From: RHLJ01 sp965222205
GTDB taxonomy: Bacteria > Bacteroidota > Rhodothermia > Balneolales > Balneolaceae
Direction: 5' to 3'
DNA length: 64,000 bases
Assembly (NCBI GenBank): GCA_965222205.1
Contig: OZ244932.1
Coordinates: forward strand, 992,001-1,056,000
Shown here: positions 52,647 through 61,489 of the stretch, piece after piece
How positions within the stretch are numbered: the first letter of the stretch is position 1
Layout of the letters: every line of letters begins with the position of its first letter
The notes under the pieces: generated by a model
Told to the model about the DNA's origin: nothing
What the model saw: the letters and a program-made list of their open reading frames with translations, nothing else
Databases searched by the model: none
Translations under genes and position numbers: made by a program

Positions 52647-55385
52647 ATGACACGTTTTTCAAGAACCTTTCTACTTCTTTTTTCAGTAGTTCTAATTTCA
52701 GTAACTGCTAAAGCACAGGGAGTATTTACATTCGAAGATGTAATGAAATTCGAAGACATCAATTCACCTTCAATATCGAGCCAGGGAAACTGGATCGCTT
52801 ATGGAGTATGGCCGGATAGGGGTGATGGAAATGTTGTGGTACAACATGTATTCAATGGAACCGAATATGAAATAGAATTAGGAAGCAATCCTGTGATTTC
52901 CTTCGATGAAAATTGGGTAGTTGCATATAAAAGTGTTCCATTAGCAGTTAAGCTCAAGGAAAAGAAGGATGCACCTAAGCGAGGACTGGCTTTGCTAAAT
53001 CTTTCAGATGGTACCGTTCAGGAGTTCGAAAATGTATCGGGTTATCAGTTTTCAAATGATGGAAAGTGGCTGGCAATTAAAAACTATCAAAGTGAAGCGA
53101 TTGAAGACCTGAAGCATAAAAATAAGAATCTGGGTACAGAGGTTACATTGTGGGACTTAAATAAAAGCGAAAGTATCAGCGTGGATTTCGTTTCTGAAAT
53201 GAGTTTTGATAGTCTTTCGAATTACTTTTCTTATTCTGTAATTGACACTTCAGGTTCAGCGAATGGGCTCTATGTTTATGAGTTGGAGAATCTTGAAAAA
53301 GGAACGATCAGCTCATCAGAAAACGGATATTATTCGAACCTGACCTGGGATACCAAACGACCAAGAATAGCTTTCACAAAAGCTAATTTCGATACTTCTT
53401 ATAAAGAAACTGATGCCTCGCTTCATCTCTGGAATGCTAATAACAGCGATCTACAGACACTGGTAAAACCTGAAGATACCAACGAAGACTGGGCACTTAG
53501 ATCTAATAATGAACTCACTTTTACCCATGATGGCAAGCGGCTATTTTTCGGTTTTATGGCACAGGATATGGTTGATCTGGACAATAAGCCAAAAGATGAA
53601 GATGAAGAAATTGATATTTATGACGTAGAAAGTATTGTTGCGGATCGGGGAATGGATCTATGGCATGGAGACGATCCCAGAATTAAAACCCGTGAGAAAG
53701 TCACCTTTAATAACAGAAAAAACAGAGTCTATATCGCAGTATATCATCTGGATAAAAAGCATTGGGTACGTCCTGCAGATAAAGAAATGCCATTCATTCA
53801 AATAACCCATAACAAGGATAAAGTGATGGGAAATACGGATGTGCCATACTTAAGAGCTGTTGCCTATGAAGGTGGGTTCCGGGATTGGTTTGTTGTGGAT
53901 TTAGAAACAGGAAGCCGAACGAAGGTTGCCGAAAGAACGTCAAACGGTCCTGCCCGAATATCTCCTGATAGTAAATCAGTGGTGTACTATCATGATAAAA
54001 ACTGGCACCATTACGATATTAAATCAGGTGCGACCAGTAATCTTACTTCGAATCTTGGAGTCCCGTTCTCTGATGAAGATCATGATTCTCCATCGCAAGC
54101 CACCGGATATGGTATGGAAGGCTGGGTTGAAGGAGGTAAATCTGTACTTATAAACGATAAGTATGATGTTTGGCAGATTCCTCTCGACACAGGAGATGCA
54201 ATGAACATCACAGGAGGAGAGGGGCGCAGCGAGAAAAGAATTTTCAGGATTGAAAATCTGGGCGATGACAACAATTTTGGAAGAAGAGAAGAACTGCTAC
54301 TCACTTCGTACCACGATTTGGAGAAAAATTTCGGGTTCTATTTAGCCAGAATAGGAAGATCCGGTGTCCAACGATTGTTAGAAGAAAACAAGAAGTTCAC
54401 TTTTGTTGCTAAGGCTGAAGACTCAGACCAAATCTTATACAAAAGAGAAGCTTATGATGAGTTTCCGAATCTATGGGTAGCCAATAACTGGAAATTCAAT
54501 TCCACTGATCAGATTTCTGAATTACACATGGATTTACATGAGAAATGGAATTGGGGAAAGGCTGAATTAGTGGACTGGCTAAGTCTGGATGGCACATTCA
54601 TCCAGGGCGTTGTAATCAAACCAGATAACTACGATCCGAATAAGCGCTATCCGATTATGACTTACTACTACAGGTTTTATTCTAATCGACTCTACGATTT
54701 CAATGAGCCAAGAACTAACCACAGGCCGGTTTTTGCTCAGTATGTGAGTGATGATTACGTAGTATTTCTTCCGGATATCCGTTTTGAAATCGGTCGACCC
54801 GGATTTGCAGCTACTAAAAGTTTAGTTCCGGGAATTCAGAAGCTGATTGAGTTGGGAATAGCTGACGAAGAAAAACTCGGACTTCACGGTCACTCATGGA
54901 GTGGCTACCAAACCGCCTTTATTCTTACTCAGACGGATATTTTCGATGCTGCTGTAGCTGGTGCTCCTGTTGGAAATATGACAAGTGCATACAGTGGAAT
55001 TCGTTGGGCGTCCGGAATGTCCAGACAGTTCCAGTATGAACAAACCCAAAGCAGAATAGGAGCTAGTCTGATTGAAGCTCCTGAGAAGTACATCGAGAAC
55101 TCTCCGGTATTCTTTGCGGATAAAATCACAACTCCAATGATGATCCAGCATGGAGATGCAGATGGTGCAGTTCCCTGGTATCAAAGTATTGAGTTGTACC
55201 TCGCCATGCGCAGGTACGATAAAGATGTGGTGTTTCTTCAGTATTTCGATGAACCTCATCACCTTCAAAAATTTCCAAACAAGCTGGATTATGCTATCAG
55301 AATGAAGGAATATTTTGACTATTATCTGAAAGGAGTTGGCGAGCCCGAATGGATTTTAGAAGGGGAGGTTTATTTAGGGGAGTAG
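52647..55385 (+). CDS. Secreted S9 family serine peptidase
   Basis: 912 residues: signal peptide (MTRFSRTFLLLFSVVLISVTAKA), a beta-propeller-type N-terminal domain (about 30-600) and an alpha/beta hydrolase domain. The triad is visible: Ser750 in HGHSWSGYQ, Asp839 in HGDADGAVPW and His871 in DEPHHLQKF. The GHSWSG elbow fits the S9 prolyl oligopeptidase/dipeptidyl peptidase clan. It probably digests peptides outside the inner membrane. It follows the satD operator region at 146 bp with an AT-rich leader. Confidence 0.93.
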   Translation: MTRFSRTFLLLFSVVLISVTAKAQGVFTFEDVMKFEDINSPSISSQGNWIAYGVWPDRGDGNVVVQHVFNGTEYEIELGSNPVISFDENWVVAYKSVPLAVKLKEKKDAPKRGLALLNLSDGTVQEFENVSGYQFSNDGKWLAIKNYQSEAIEDLKHKNKNLGTEVTLWDLNKSESISVDFVSEMSFDSLSNYFSYSVIDTSGSANGLYVYELENLEKGTISSSENGYYSNLTWDTKRPRIAFTKANFDTSYKETDASLHLWNANNSDLQTLVKPEDTNEDWALRSNNELTFTHDGKRLFFGFMAQDMVDLDNKPKDEDEEIDIYDVESIVADRGMDLWHGDDPRIKTREKVTFNNRKNRVYIAVYHLDKKHWVRPADKEMPFIQITHNKDKVMGNTDVPYLRAVAYEGGFRDWFVVDLETGSRTKVAERTSNGPARISPDSKSVVYYHDKNWHHYDIKSGATSNLTSNLGVPFSDEDHDSPSQATGYGMEGWVEGGKSVLINDKYDVWQIPLDTGDAMNITGGEGRSEKRIFRIENLGDDNNFGRREELLLTSYHDLEKNFGFYLARIGRSGVQRLLEENKKFTFVAKAEDSDQILYKREAYDEFPNLWVANNWKFNSTDQISELHMDLHEKWNWGKAELVDWLSLDGTFIQGVVIKPDNYDPNKRYPIMTYYYRFYSNRLYDFNEPRTNHRPVFAQYVSDDYVVFLPDIRFEIGRPGFAATKSLVPGIQKLIELGIADEEKLGLHGHSWSGYQTAFILTQTDIFDAAVAGAPVGNMTSAYSGIRWASGMSRQFQYEQTQSRIGASLIEAPEKYIENSPVFFADKITTPMMIQHGDADGAVPWYQSIELYLAMRRYDKDVVFLQYFDEPHHLQKFPNKLDYAIRMKEYFDYYLKGVGEPEWILEGEVYLGE

Positions 55386-55775
55386 TTTTTGGAATGAAAA
55401 TGCGAAGGCCTGAAGACCTCCGCTTGATTACTTAATATAAATCCAGATTAGAGAAGTCATTACCTAGTTCAAGTGTCCGCTTGTATAAAGAGGAATGCAC
55501 AAGCGGAGGTATGATGCTTGCGCCAGATTGGGGTCTGACCCGGAATCTGTGGGTAATAAATATTCAATAGGTTTGAACCGCTGATGAAACTGATTTACGG
55601 ATTACGCCGATATTTCAAATCCGTGTAATCACTCAATCCAGTAAATCTGCGGTTCAGATTGTTGAGTCATAAACAAATGCTGAATCTTCCAAAGGAATGC
55701 CTTCGGCTAAGTTCAGCATGTCAACTTCTTAGTTAATTGGAAGCAGAAGCAGAACGTGGAGAAACCTAGAAACTG
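55386..55775. repeat. Gene-free gap holding dispersed repeats
   Basis: CTAGTTCAAGTGTCCGCTTG...AATGCACAAGCGGAGG (about 55464-55510) matches the sequence at 58334-58378. GTCTGACCCGGAATCTGTGGG (55529-55549) belongs to the TGTCATTCCGGGCTTGACCC family. GCTGAATCTTCC...TTCAGCATG (55680-55720) is a further palindrome. No ORF is supported. Confidence 0.65.
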
Positions 55776-57575
55776 TTACTTAGCTACCGAAAGTTGATTA
55801 AGTTCTATTTTGAGATTATTAAGTTCACTAAGAGCTTTATTGCCAGCGTCACCAATTTGGTTCTTTACTTCTTCAAATAATTGTTCATAATAGGCTACTC
55901 CATCCGACAAGTTGGATAAAAACTTTTCTATGTACTTGGCTTGCTTCTCAGATTGTTCAGTATAGTTCTCATCAATCTTTTCTTTGATATAGCTTACATA
56001 GAGCTGTAATTCTTTGATAAACATATTAGGTCTATCCTTGAAAGAAATAATATTAAGCCGACCGTAAATATGATCAACCATATCTTTCAAAGAAACAATA
56101 TTAGAAAAATACGCGGTGTTAGGTCCGGGGCAAATAGCAACACCCTGAGTTCCTTTTGCCAGAGATTCTCCCTTTTCAATTAAGCTTCCATTACCAAGTC
56201 CGACACAGAGACATGTTTTTTCAATGATTTTACTAAAGCTTTTTTTGAAATCCATCTCACTTAAATCCATGGTAAAAAGCTCATCAATTTTTTTCTTCTG
56301 AAATTTTGATGAAGCCGTGCAGATGGGTTCTTCAGTAAACTCTTTATTGAAGGCTAAATGCTTTTTAATACATGGAGCTCCTGGCTTTCCTTCTTCAATC
56401 CGCCGAAGTTTTTCTACATCAGCTGAATTTCCTTTTACCGTATTAAAACGAACTCCCAGTGGAGATGCATTGCTGAGGTAATAATCCTTTTCTCCTGTTT
56501 TGGCAAGAAGATTCAACGATTCAGCATCAATGGAAACGGCTTCAGGAACCAGAAGGAAAGGGGAGCCCCATCCGATTGAATCAGCGTGTTCATGTTCTAG
56601 CAAGAATTCGTGTTCATCACTTGTTCCAACTCCACCCTGTACAGTAACAGCAATTCCAGGAGCGGATTTAATTGGGGGTTTTCCCTGATTTGCTAATGCA
56701 GCAGAGTACAATTCGAAAAGCGTTTCTCTGAGCTGTATTCGGTTCTCATTGAATTCTTTCAAAATAGGTCCCATTAAGAATCCATCGGTTGCAAATGCAT
56801 GACCTCCACAATTCAGCCCCGACTCAATTCTGAATTCCGATACCCAAATTCCTTTTTTTGCCAGAAATTTTCCTTGTATCAATGATGATCTGTAATCACT
56901 TACTTTTAGAATCACTTTTTTCTTAATGAATCCAGATGAATCGGGGAAAAAGTCTTCAAAATTGGAAATATAGCTATATAAGCGAGGGTTTAGTCCGGCT
57001 GAAAAAACTACTGATGATGAAAGATCACTTTCTGCATAACCACGCAATGCGGCATGAGCGTCATTAAACTCAGAAGATTCACCTTCTTCTTGTCGTTGGT
57101 TAGCTCCATCTATTTTGGTCATGATATTTACATCAATAGAACCGGGGCGGATCAAAGATCTGAGATTCTCTTCAACTGCTACTTTTTCTTCCGAATCAAG
57201 CTGTAGCATTTCCTCATACTTTCGCTTTATAGGGGAGGTATCACTCAACATCTCAAAATATTTAGTGATCTCTGAACCCTTTTCGAATGTTGAAGCTTTT
57301 AGTTGCTCTAAATTCAGCATCACGATCCGCTGGACGAGATTCAGATAGGCAGTAATGCGTCTTGCTCTGCTGTCTGGTTCAGTTTCTTTTATAAGCTCAT
57401 ATTCAAAACTATGAAGCTTACTATAATACTCCCGCATTTTTTCAGTAAGCCGATGATCAATAATCGAAATAACAGATGAGATGCCATAGTGTGCTACTTT
57501 GATAGGAGTATCTATGGTGTACCCAGTACCCATAACCGGGATATGGAAAGTGTGTGGAGTTGAAAGTTCGTTCAT
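55776..57575 (-). CDS. Large conserved-looking cytoplasmic protein, family not recognised
   Basis: 599 residues, no signal peptide or membrane helix. It has a strongly motif-like N-terminus (FHIPVMGTGYTIDTPIKVAHYGISSVISIIDHRL) and later blocks GSIDVNIMTKIDGAN, VVFSAGLNPRLYSYISNFEDFFPD, SEFRIESGLNCGGHAFATDG, GVGTSDEHEFL, GSPFLLVPEAV and SPLGVRFNTVKG. Five Cys-containing blocks (NCGGHAF, GAPCIKK, EPICTAS, TCLCVG, VAICPGP) are spread over the C-terminal half. The Gly- and Ser-rich blocks could form a TIM barrel related to nitronate monooxygenases, which is a guess. The C-terminal 130 residues are helical. Monocistronic by layout. AT-rich flanks contain repeats. Confidence 0.88.
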   Translation of the reverse strand: MNELSTPHTFHIPVMGTGYTIDTPIKVAHYGISSVISIIDHRLTEKMREYYSKLHSFEYELIKETEPDSRARRITAYLNLVQRIVMLNLEQLKASTFEKGSEITKYFEMLSDTSPIKRKYEEMLQLDSEEKVAVEENLRSLIRPGSIDVNIMTKIDGANQRQEEGESSEFNDAHAALRGYAESDLSSSVVFSAGLNPRLYSYISNFEDFFPDSSGFIKKKVILKVSDYRSSLIQGKFLAKKGIWVSEFRIESGLNCGGHAFATDGFLMGPILKEFNENRIQLRETLFELYSAALANQGKPPIKSAPGIAVTVQGGVGTSDEHEFLLEHEHADSIGWGSPFLLVPEAVSIDAESLNLLAKTGEKDYYLSNASPLGVRFNTVKGNSADVEKLRRIEEGKPGAPCIKKHLAFNKEFTEEPICTASSKFQKKKIDELFTMDLSEMDFKKSFSKIIEKTCLCVGLGNGSLIEKGESLAKGTQGVAICPGPNTAYFSNIVSLKDMVDHIYGRLNIISFKDRPNMFIKELQLYVSYIKEKIDENYTEQSEKQAKYIEKFLSNLSDGVAYYEQLFEEVKNQIGDAGNKALSELNNLKIELNQLSVAK

Positions 57576-57670
57576 TGTATATACCTCTATTTGTGCTTTA
57601 ACGCATTTGGGTACAAGGTATTAGCCATTTGTGTAGTTTTGATGAAGGGTCGAGTTATTGTAAACTACAT

Positions 57671-57720
57671 GTTGTCATTCCGGGCCTGACCCGGAATCTG
57701 TAGGGAGTGATTTGCTGATC
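57671..57720. repeat. Direct repeat left of the GIY-YIG gene (TGTCATTCCGGG family)
   Basis: Fifty bases, GTTGTCATTCCGGGCCTGAC through TTTGCTGATC, recur at 58091-58140 with about six differences. The core is itself a palindrome (TTCCGGGCCTGACCCGGAA). Confidence 0.85.
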
Positions 57721-57779
57721 TGTCACTAATTAGTTCAGAGCATTTGTAAGGAGTAGCTTCCAAAACGGTCTTACTAATC

Positions 57780-58070
57780 ATGTACAGCGGCTATGTATAT
57801 ATAATGACCAATATTGCCAGAACAACTCTTTATGTTGGAGTTACAAATGACTTAAATCAAAGAGTTTGGAATCATAAACAAGGAAAGGGTTCAGAGTTTA
57901 CTTCGAAATATAAGCTTACTGTTTTGGTCTACGCAGAAGAACATGGCACACTACCAGATGCTATTGAAAGAGAAAAACAGCTAAAGAACTGGAAAAGAGA
58001 ATGGAAGTGGGAGTTGATTAAGAAGCTGAATCCTGATCTGGTTGATCTGTATCCTACTCTTAGAGGCTAA
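57780..58070 (+). CDS. Single-domain GIY-YIG endonuclease (YhbQ/URI-like)
   Basis: 96 residues covering the whole GIY-YIG domain: SGYVYIMTN...TTLYVGVTNDLNQRVWNHKQG (with YVG in place of YIG and the conserved Arg), KYKLTVLVYAEEH, and IEREKQLKNWKREWKWELIKKLNPDLVDL with the conserved Glu. It lies between two direct copies of a 50-bp repeat, with a third copy further right. Such small nucleases are widespread in Bacteroidota, and their function is unclear. Confidence 0.92.
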   Translation: MYSGYVYIMTNIARTTLYVGVTNDLNQRVWNHKQGKGSEFTSKYKLTVLVYAEEHGTLPDAIEREKQLKNWKREWKWELIKKLNPDLVDLYPTLRG

Positions 58071-58090
58071 TCAAAATCATTTCCCTTAAG

Positions 58091-58140
58091 GTTGTCATTC
58101 AGGGCTTGACCCGGAATCTGTGGGGAGTAATTCGTTGATC
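58091..58140. repeat. Direct repeat right of the GIY-YIG gene
   Basis: GTTGTCATTCAGGGCTTGAC through TTCGTTGATC matches 57671-57720 in the same orientation, 420 bp apart. Confidence 0.85.
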
Positions 58141-58296
58141 TAACTCGATGAAAATTATGAGAACCATACTTTACAGATGCTGAATCGAGTTCAGCATGAC
58201 AATCTCTCATTAATTAGAGCTAAAGATTCTGATCAATACGCTGAAGCTAGAGTTTACGTATATAGAATTAAAAAAGAAGAAATATCAAATCATTTA

Positions 58297-58390
58297 GTTG
58301 TCATTCCGGGCTTGACCCGGAATCTCAACCTTGCTAGTTCAAGCGTCCGCTTGGACTAAGAAAAATGCACAAGTGGCGCTTGCGCTAGGT
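58297..58390. repeat. Third copy of the palindrome fused to a second repeat type
   Basis: GTTGTCATTCCGGGCTTGAC...GGAATCT (58297-58325) is followed by CTAGTTCAAGCGTCCGCTTG...TGCACAAGTGG (58334-58378), which also occurs near 55464-55510 in the gap before the large unknown gene. Confidence 0.8.
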
Positions 58391-58443
58391 TATGGGAGCA
58401 ATTCTAAACTAGATCAAAGACTTTTCGAAATAATATTCTAGAT

Positions 58444-59295
58444 TTAATCGAAAAGGTTAGATACTGAATTTTTTAACAAATCAATGTTTTCGTCTAGCTC
58501 TTTTGCACTCCTAGCAAAAGAGGTACTATAAGTTTTTTTTAAATTTAAATAATTATTATAAACACCATTCAAGTCATTAAGCATATGCTTTATTTCTAGT
58601 GCTCTTTCATCCGTAATATATTTAGATGAAACTTCTATCATAGGTTGAAAGATATTCGGCATGTCTAACTCGATCACACCACCAATTCTTTTTTTATTTG
58701 TGTTTAAGGCAATAATTTGATCTAATTCTTTTATGAAAATGTCTTGGGATGGTTTTAAGCCTTTATTAATATTTTCGGTTTTATATTCATCAATTCTCTT
58801 AATAATCGAAGTAGCTATTTCATTGATATCACGAATATAATCAAAGTGATTTCTATTAAAATACTCGAAATTTTTTTGTGTAATTTCTTCAATGTTCGGA
58901 AAACAAGAACAACTTATAAATAATTGAGAAAGGTAATTTGCTAGTTCTTCTGGCTTAAGTTTTTGTCTAGATGCAATCTGATAAATATCTTTTTTGGGGA
59001 TTTCGTTAAAAATTTCAAGCCTTAGAAAACTTATTGAGCTAAGAGCAAAGCTTTTAGGATGCAATTCTTTTTTAATCTCATAAGAAAGTTCATTTAAGTT
59101 AGAAATTTTATCCCTAATAGGCTTTTCTAAACCTAACAGATAATGTTTTAAAAATTCTTTGAGTTCATTTAGCTCTTTTTTCTTTTGATGATTATCATAA
59201 ATTCGATTAAAAAAATAGCCTACCAAAAAAATAAAAATAGTAATCGATGTAGCGAAAACTGTATCTGGGGATATTTGTTTAAAAAACCAATTCAT
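58444..59295 (-). CDS. Hypothetical membrane-anchored protein, abutting the E1 gene
   Basis: 283 residues with an N-terminal membrane helix (TVFATSITIFIFLVGYFFNRIY) followed by a long Lys/Glu/Asn-rich, mainly helical domain. No family is recognised. It is clearly more AT-rich than its neighbours. Its ATG immediately follows the stop codon of the E1 gene, so it would be cotranscribed, yet its composition suggests late arrival. Confidence 0.75.
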   Translation of the reverse strand: MNWFFKQISPDTVFATSITIFIFLVGYFFNRIYDNHQKKKELNELKEFLKHYLLGLEKPIRDKISNLNELSYEIKKELHPKSFALSSISFLRLEIFNEIPKKDIYQIASRQKLKPEELANYLSQLFISCSCFPNIEEITQKNFEYFNRNHFDYIRDINEIATSIIKRIDEYKTENINKGLKPSQDIFIKELDQIIALNTNKKRIGGVIELDMPNIFQPMIEVSSKYITDERALEIKHMLNDLNGVYNNYLNLKKTYSTSFARSAKELDENIDLLKNSVSNLFD

Positions 59296-61311
59296 CTAAT
59301 ACCCCAACAACTTCTCCAGTTGGGTGTTCAACTGGTAGAGGTTCATATATCCATCTTCCAACCCTTTATTAAACGGAATCGGCATGTCGAGGGGAGCACA
59401 TCGAAGAACGGGAGCATCTAAATCTTCAAAGCAATATTCGTTAATGTAGGCACTGACTTCACTCATGGGTCCCATAATCATAGAAGGTTCCTGGAGGAGT
59501 AAAACGCGGCTTGTTTTCTTAACTGTAGTATTGATTGCTTCATAATCGATAGGAGCGAGGCTTCGCAAGTTGAGTATTTCAATCGAAACACCTTTCTTGG
59601 CGAATTCTTCTGCGGCCTCTAAAGCCCATTGAACGCCCATTCCGTAGGTTATAATAGAAGCATCATTACCTTCTCTCTGGACTTTAGCGGTCCCAAGTGG
59701 CTCGTAGGTTGCTTTATCAAGGGTAGTGGCTTTGAGGCTTCGGTAGAGCTTCTTATGTTCAAAGAAAAGCACTGGATTGGGATCATATAGCGAGCTATAG
59801 AGTAAATTCTGAGCATCCTCAACCGTTCCGGGAACCACGATCTTCAATCCGGCATGAGGCATAAACCATCCTTCAGGTGATTGTGAATGAAAAGGTCCGG
59901 CACCAACGCCGCCACCATTTGGCATGCGAATTGTAATATTAAGCGGGGGAGACCACCGATAATGAGATTTTGCGATATTTTGAATAATCTGATTCATCCC
60001 ACAGGTCACAAAATCGGAAAACTGCATTTCCACTACAGGCTTGAATCCTTCTAAGGCTAAACCTACAGCTGCACCCAATACACCAGATTCAATAATTGGA
60101 GTATTTCGGATTCGGTCTTTCCCAAATTGCTCCATGAATCCTTCAGTGATTTTAAATACACCACCATATTCGGCTACATCCTGACCCATAATCAGAAAGG
60201 AGTCATCTTCTTCAAAAGCCTGCTTCATCGAAGACTGGATGACATCCACAAAACGCTTTTCTGAACTTGATCCATTGCTGGAAGCTTTAATCTTAGGAAC
60301 TTCCTGTGAAAAAACAGCATTAAGCTCGGTTCTCTTGTCAAAAACAGGTTCAGGAGCTTTTAAGGCTTTATCTAAGTCTTTTTTGAAGGAGGCATCCACT
60401 TCTTTACGAATCGCTTCAAAATCTTCCTGAGAATGCATGTGATGAGATTCCATGTACTGTTCAAAGCGAAGAATCGGATCCTTCTTCGCCCAGTCAGCAA
60501 ACATATCATCGGGCACGTAAGCTGTGCCTGAAGCCTCCTCATGCCCCCGCATTCGAAAGGTTTTCGCTTCTATCAGTACCGGTTCTCCTTTTAAAGCCAG
60601 CTTCCGGGCTTCAGTAACGGCATTCATCACCTCCAGTACATTATTACCATCAATATTCATTCCGTGGATTCCATAGCCTTTAGCGCGATCGACCAGTCGT
60701 TCACAGGCGTATTGTTCGGCAGTAGGAGTTGAGAGACCATACCCATTATTCTCGATGATGAAAACAACAGGCAGTTTCCATACTGCCGCAAGATTTAAAG
60801 CCTCGTGGAAGTCACCTTCACTGGTAGCTCCATCACCAGTAAATGAAAAAGCAACCGCATCTTCTTTCTTAAGTTTCTTTGACAGAGCCAATCCATCAGC
60901 GACAGGAAGCATAGCTCCAAGATGGGAAATCATCCCTACAATCCGATGCTCCATAATTCCGAAGTGAAAAGAACGTTCGCGTCCTTTACTGAATCCATCC
61001 GCTTTTCCAAAAAGCTGACAAAATAAAGGGTAGAAGGGTACTTCCCTGGTTGTAAAAACACCAAGGTTCCGGTGCATCGGTAGGATATAATCTTCTTTTT
61101 TACTGGATAGTGTAACTCCAACGGCTACAGCTTCTTGTCCTATTCCTGAAAACCATTTACTGATTTTATTTTGACGAAGAAGATTAAGCATACGCTCCTC
61201 AATTCTTCGTGGAAGGAGAAGCGCTTTGTAAATTTCTAGTGCTTTGGTTTTTTGGAGTTTTTCTTTGGTTTTGATCACTATTCGACTAGCAAAATTGTTT
61301 GAAGTTGTCAT
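59296..61311 (-). CDS. Fused E1 alpha-beta subunit of a 2-oxoacid dehydrogenase complex
   Basis: 671 residues joining E1-alpha (about 20-350) to E1-beta (about 370-671). The alpha half has the TPP motif GDGATSEGDFHEALN...ENNGYGLS near 160-195 and the GMISHLGAMLPVADG and RMRGHEEASGTAY motifs of branched-chain or pyruvate E1. The beta half has MGQDVAEYGGVFKITEGF, NTPIIESGVLGAAVGLALEG, MPNGGGVGAGPFHSQSPEGWF. It likely decarboxylates a branched-chain 2-oxoacid; E2 and E3 are elsewhere. The annotated ATG lies inside a dispersed repeat (TGTCATCCCGG), so the first residues (MTTSNNF) may be repeat-derived; GTG at about residue 12 is an alternative start. Confidence 0.92.
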   Translation of the reverse strand: MTTSNNFASRIVIKTKEKLQKTKALEIYKALLLPRRIEERMLNLLRQNKISKWFSGIGQEAVAVGVTLSSKKEDYILPMHRNLGVFTTREVPFYPLFCQLFGKADGFSKGRERSFHFGIMEHRIVGMISHLGAMLPVADGLALSKKLKKEDAVAFSFTGDGATSEGDFHEALNLAAVWKLPVVFIIENNGYGLSTPTAEQYACERLVDRAKGYGIHGMNIDGNNVLEVMNAVTEARKLALKGEPVLIEAKTFRMRGHEEASGTAYVPDDMFADWAKKDPILRFEQYMESHHMHSQEDFEAIRKEVDASFKKDLDKALKAPEPVFDKRTELNAVFSQEVPKIKASSNGSSSEKRFVDVIQSSMKQAFEEDDSFLIMGQDVAEYGGVFKITEGFMEQFGKDRIRNTPIIESGVLGAAVGLALEGFKPVVEMQFSDFVTCGMNQIIQNIAKSHYRWSPPLNITIRMPNGGGVGAGPFHSQSPEGWFMPHAGLKIVVPGTVEDAQNLLYSSLYDPNPVLFFEHKKLYRSLKATTLDKATYEPLGTAKVQREGNDASIITYGMGVQWALEAAEEFAKKGVSIEILNLRSLAPIDYEAINTTVKKTSRVLLLQEPSMIMGPMSEVSAYINEYCFEDLDAPVLRCAPLDMPIPFNKGLEDGYMNLYQLNTQLEKLLGY

Positions 61312-61414
61312 CCCGGACTTGATCCGGGATCTGTACAGATTGATTCTTTGATAACGAGAAACATTTGAATAGGGTTATTCCCACTACAGATCCTGAATCA
61401 AGTTCAGGATGACA
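61306..61414. repeat. Large inverted repeat of the TGTCATCCCGG family
   Basis: TGTCATCCCGGACTTGATCC...ATCTG (61306-61333) is inverted and nearly repeated at 61387-61414 (CAGATCCTGAATCAAGTTCA...TGACA) with about four mismatches. A Pro-rich ORF across it on the minus strand is repeat-derived. Confidence 0.85.
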
Positions 61415-61489
61415 GCAATAGTTGGGGTTCCATATAGAATGAGGTTGTCTTTTCTTTAGTTGAATCATTGTTAATAGATCATTGAAAAC

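Noticed and set aside
61286..61468. ORF over the inverted repeat before the E1 gene
   Set aside because: Its residues are the translation of the repeat arms.
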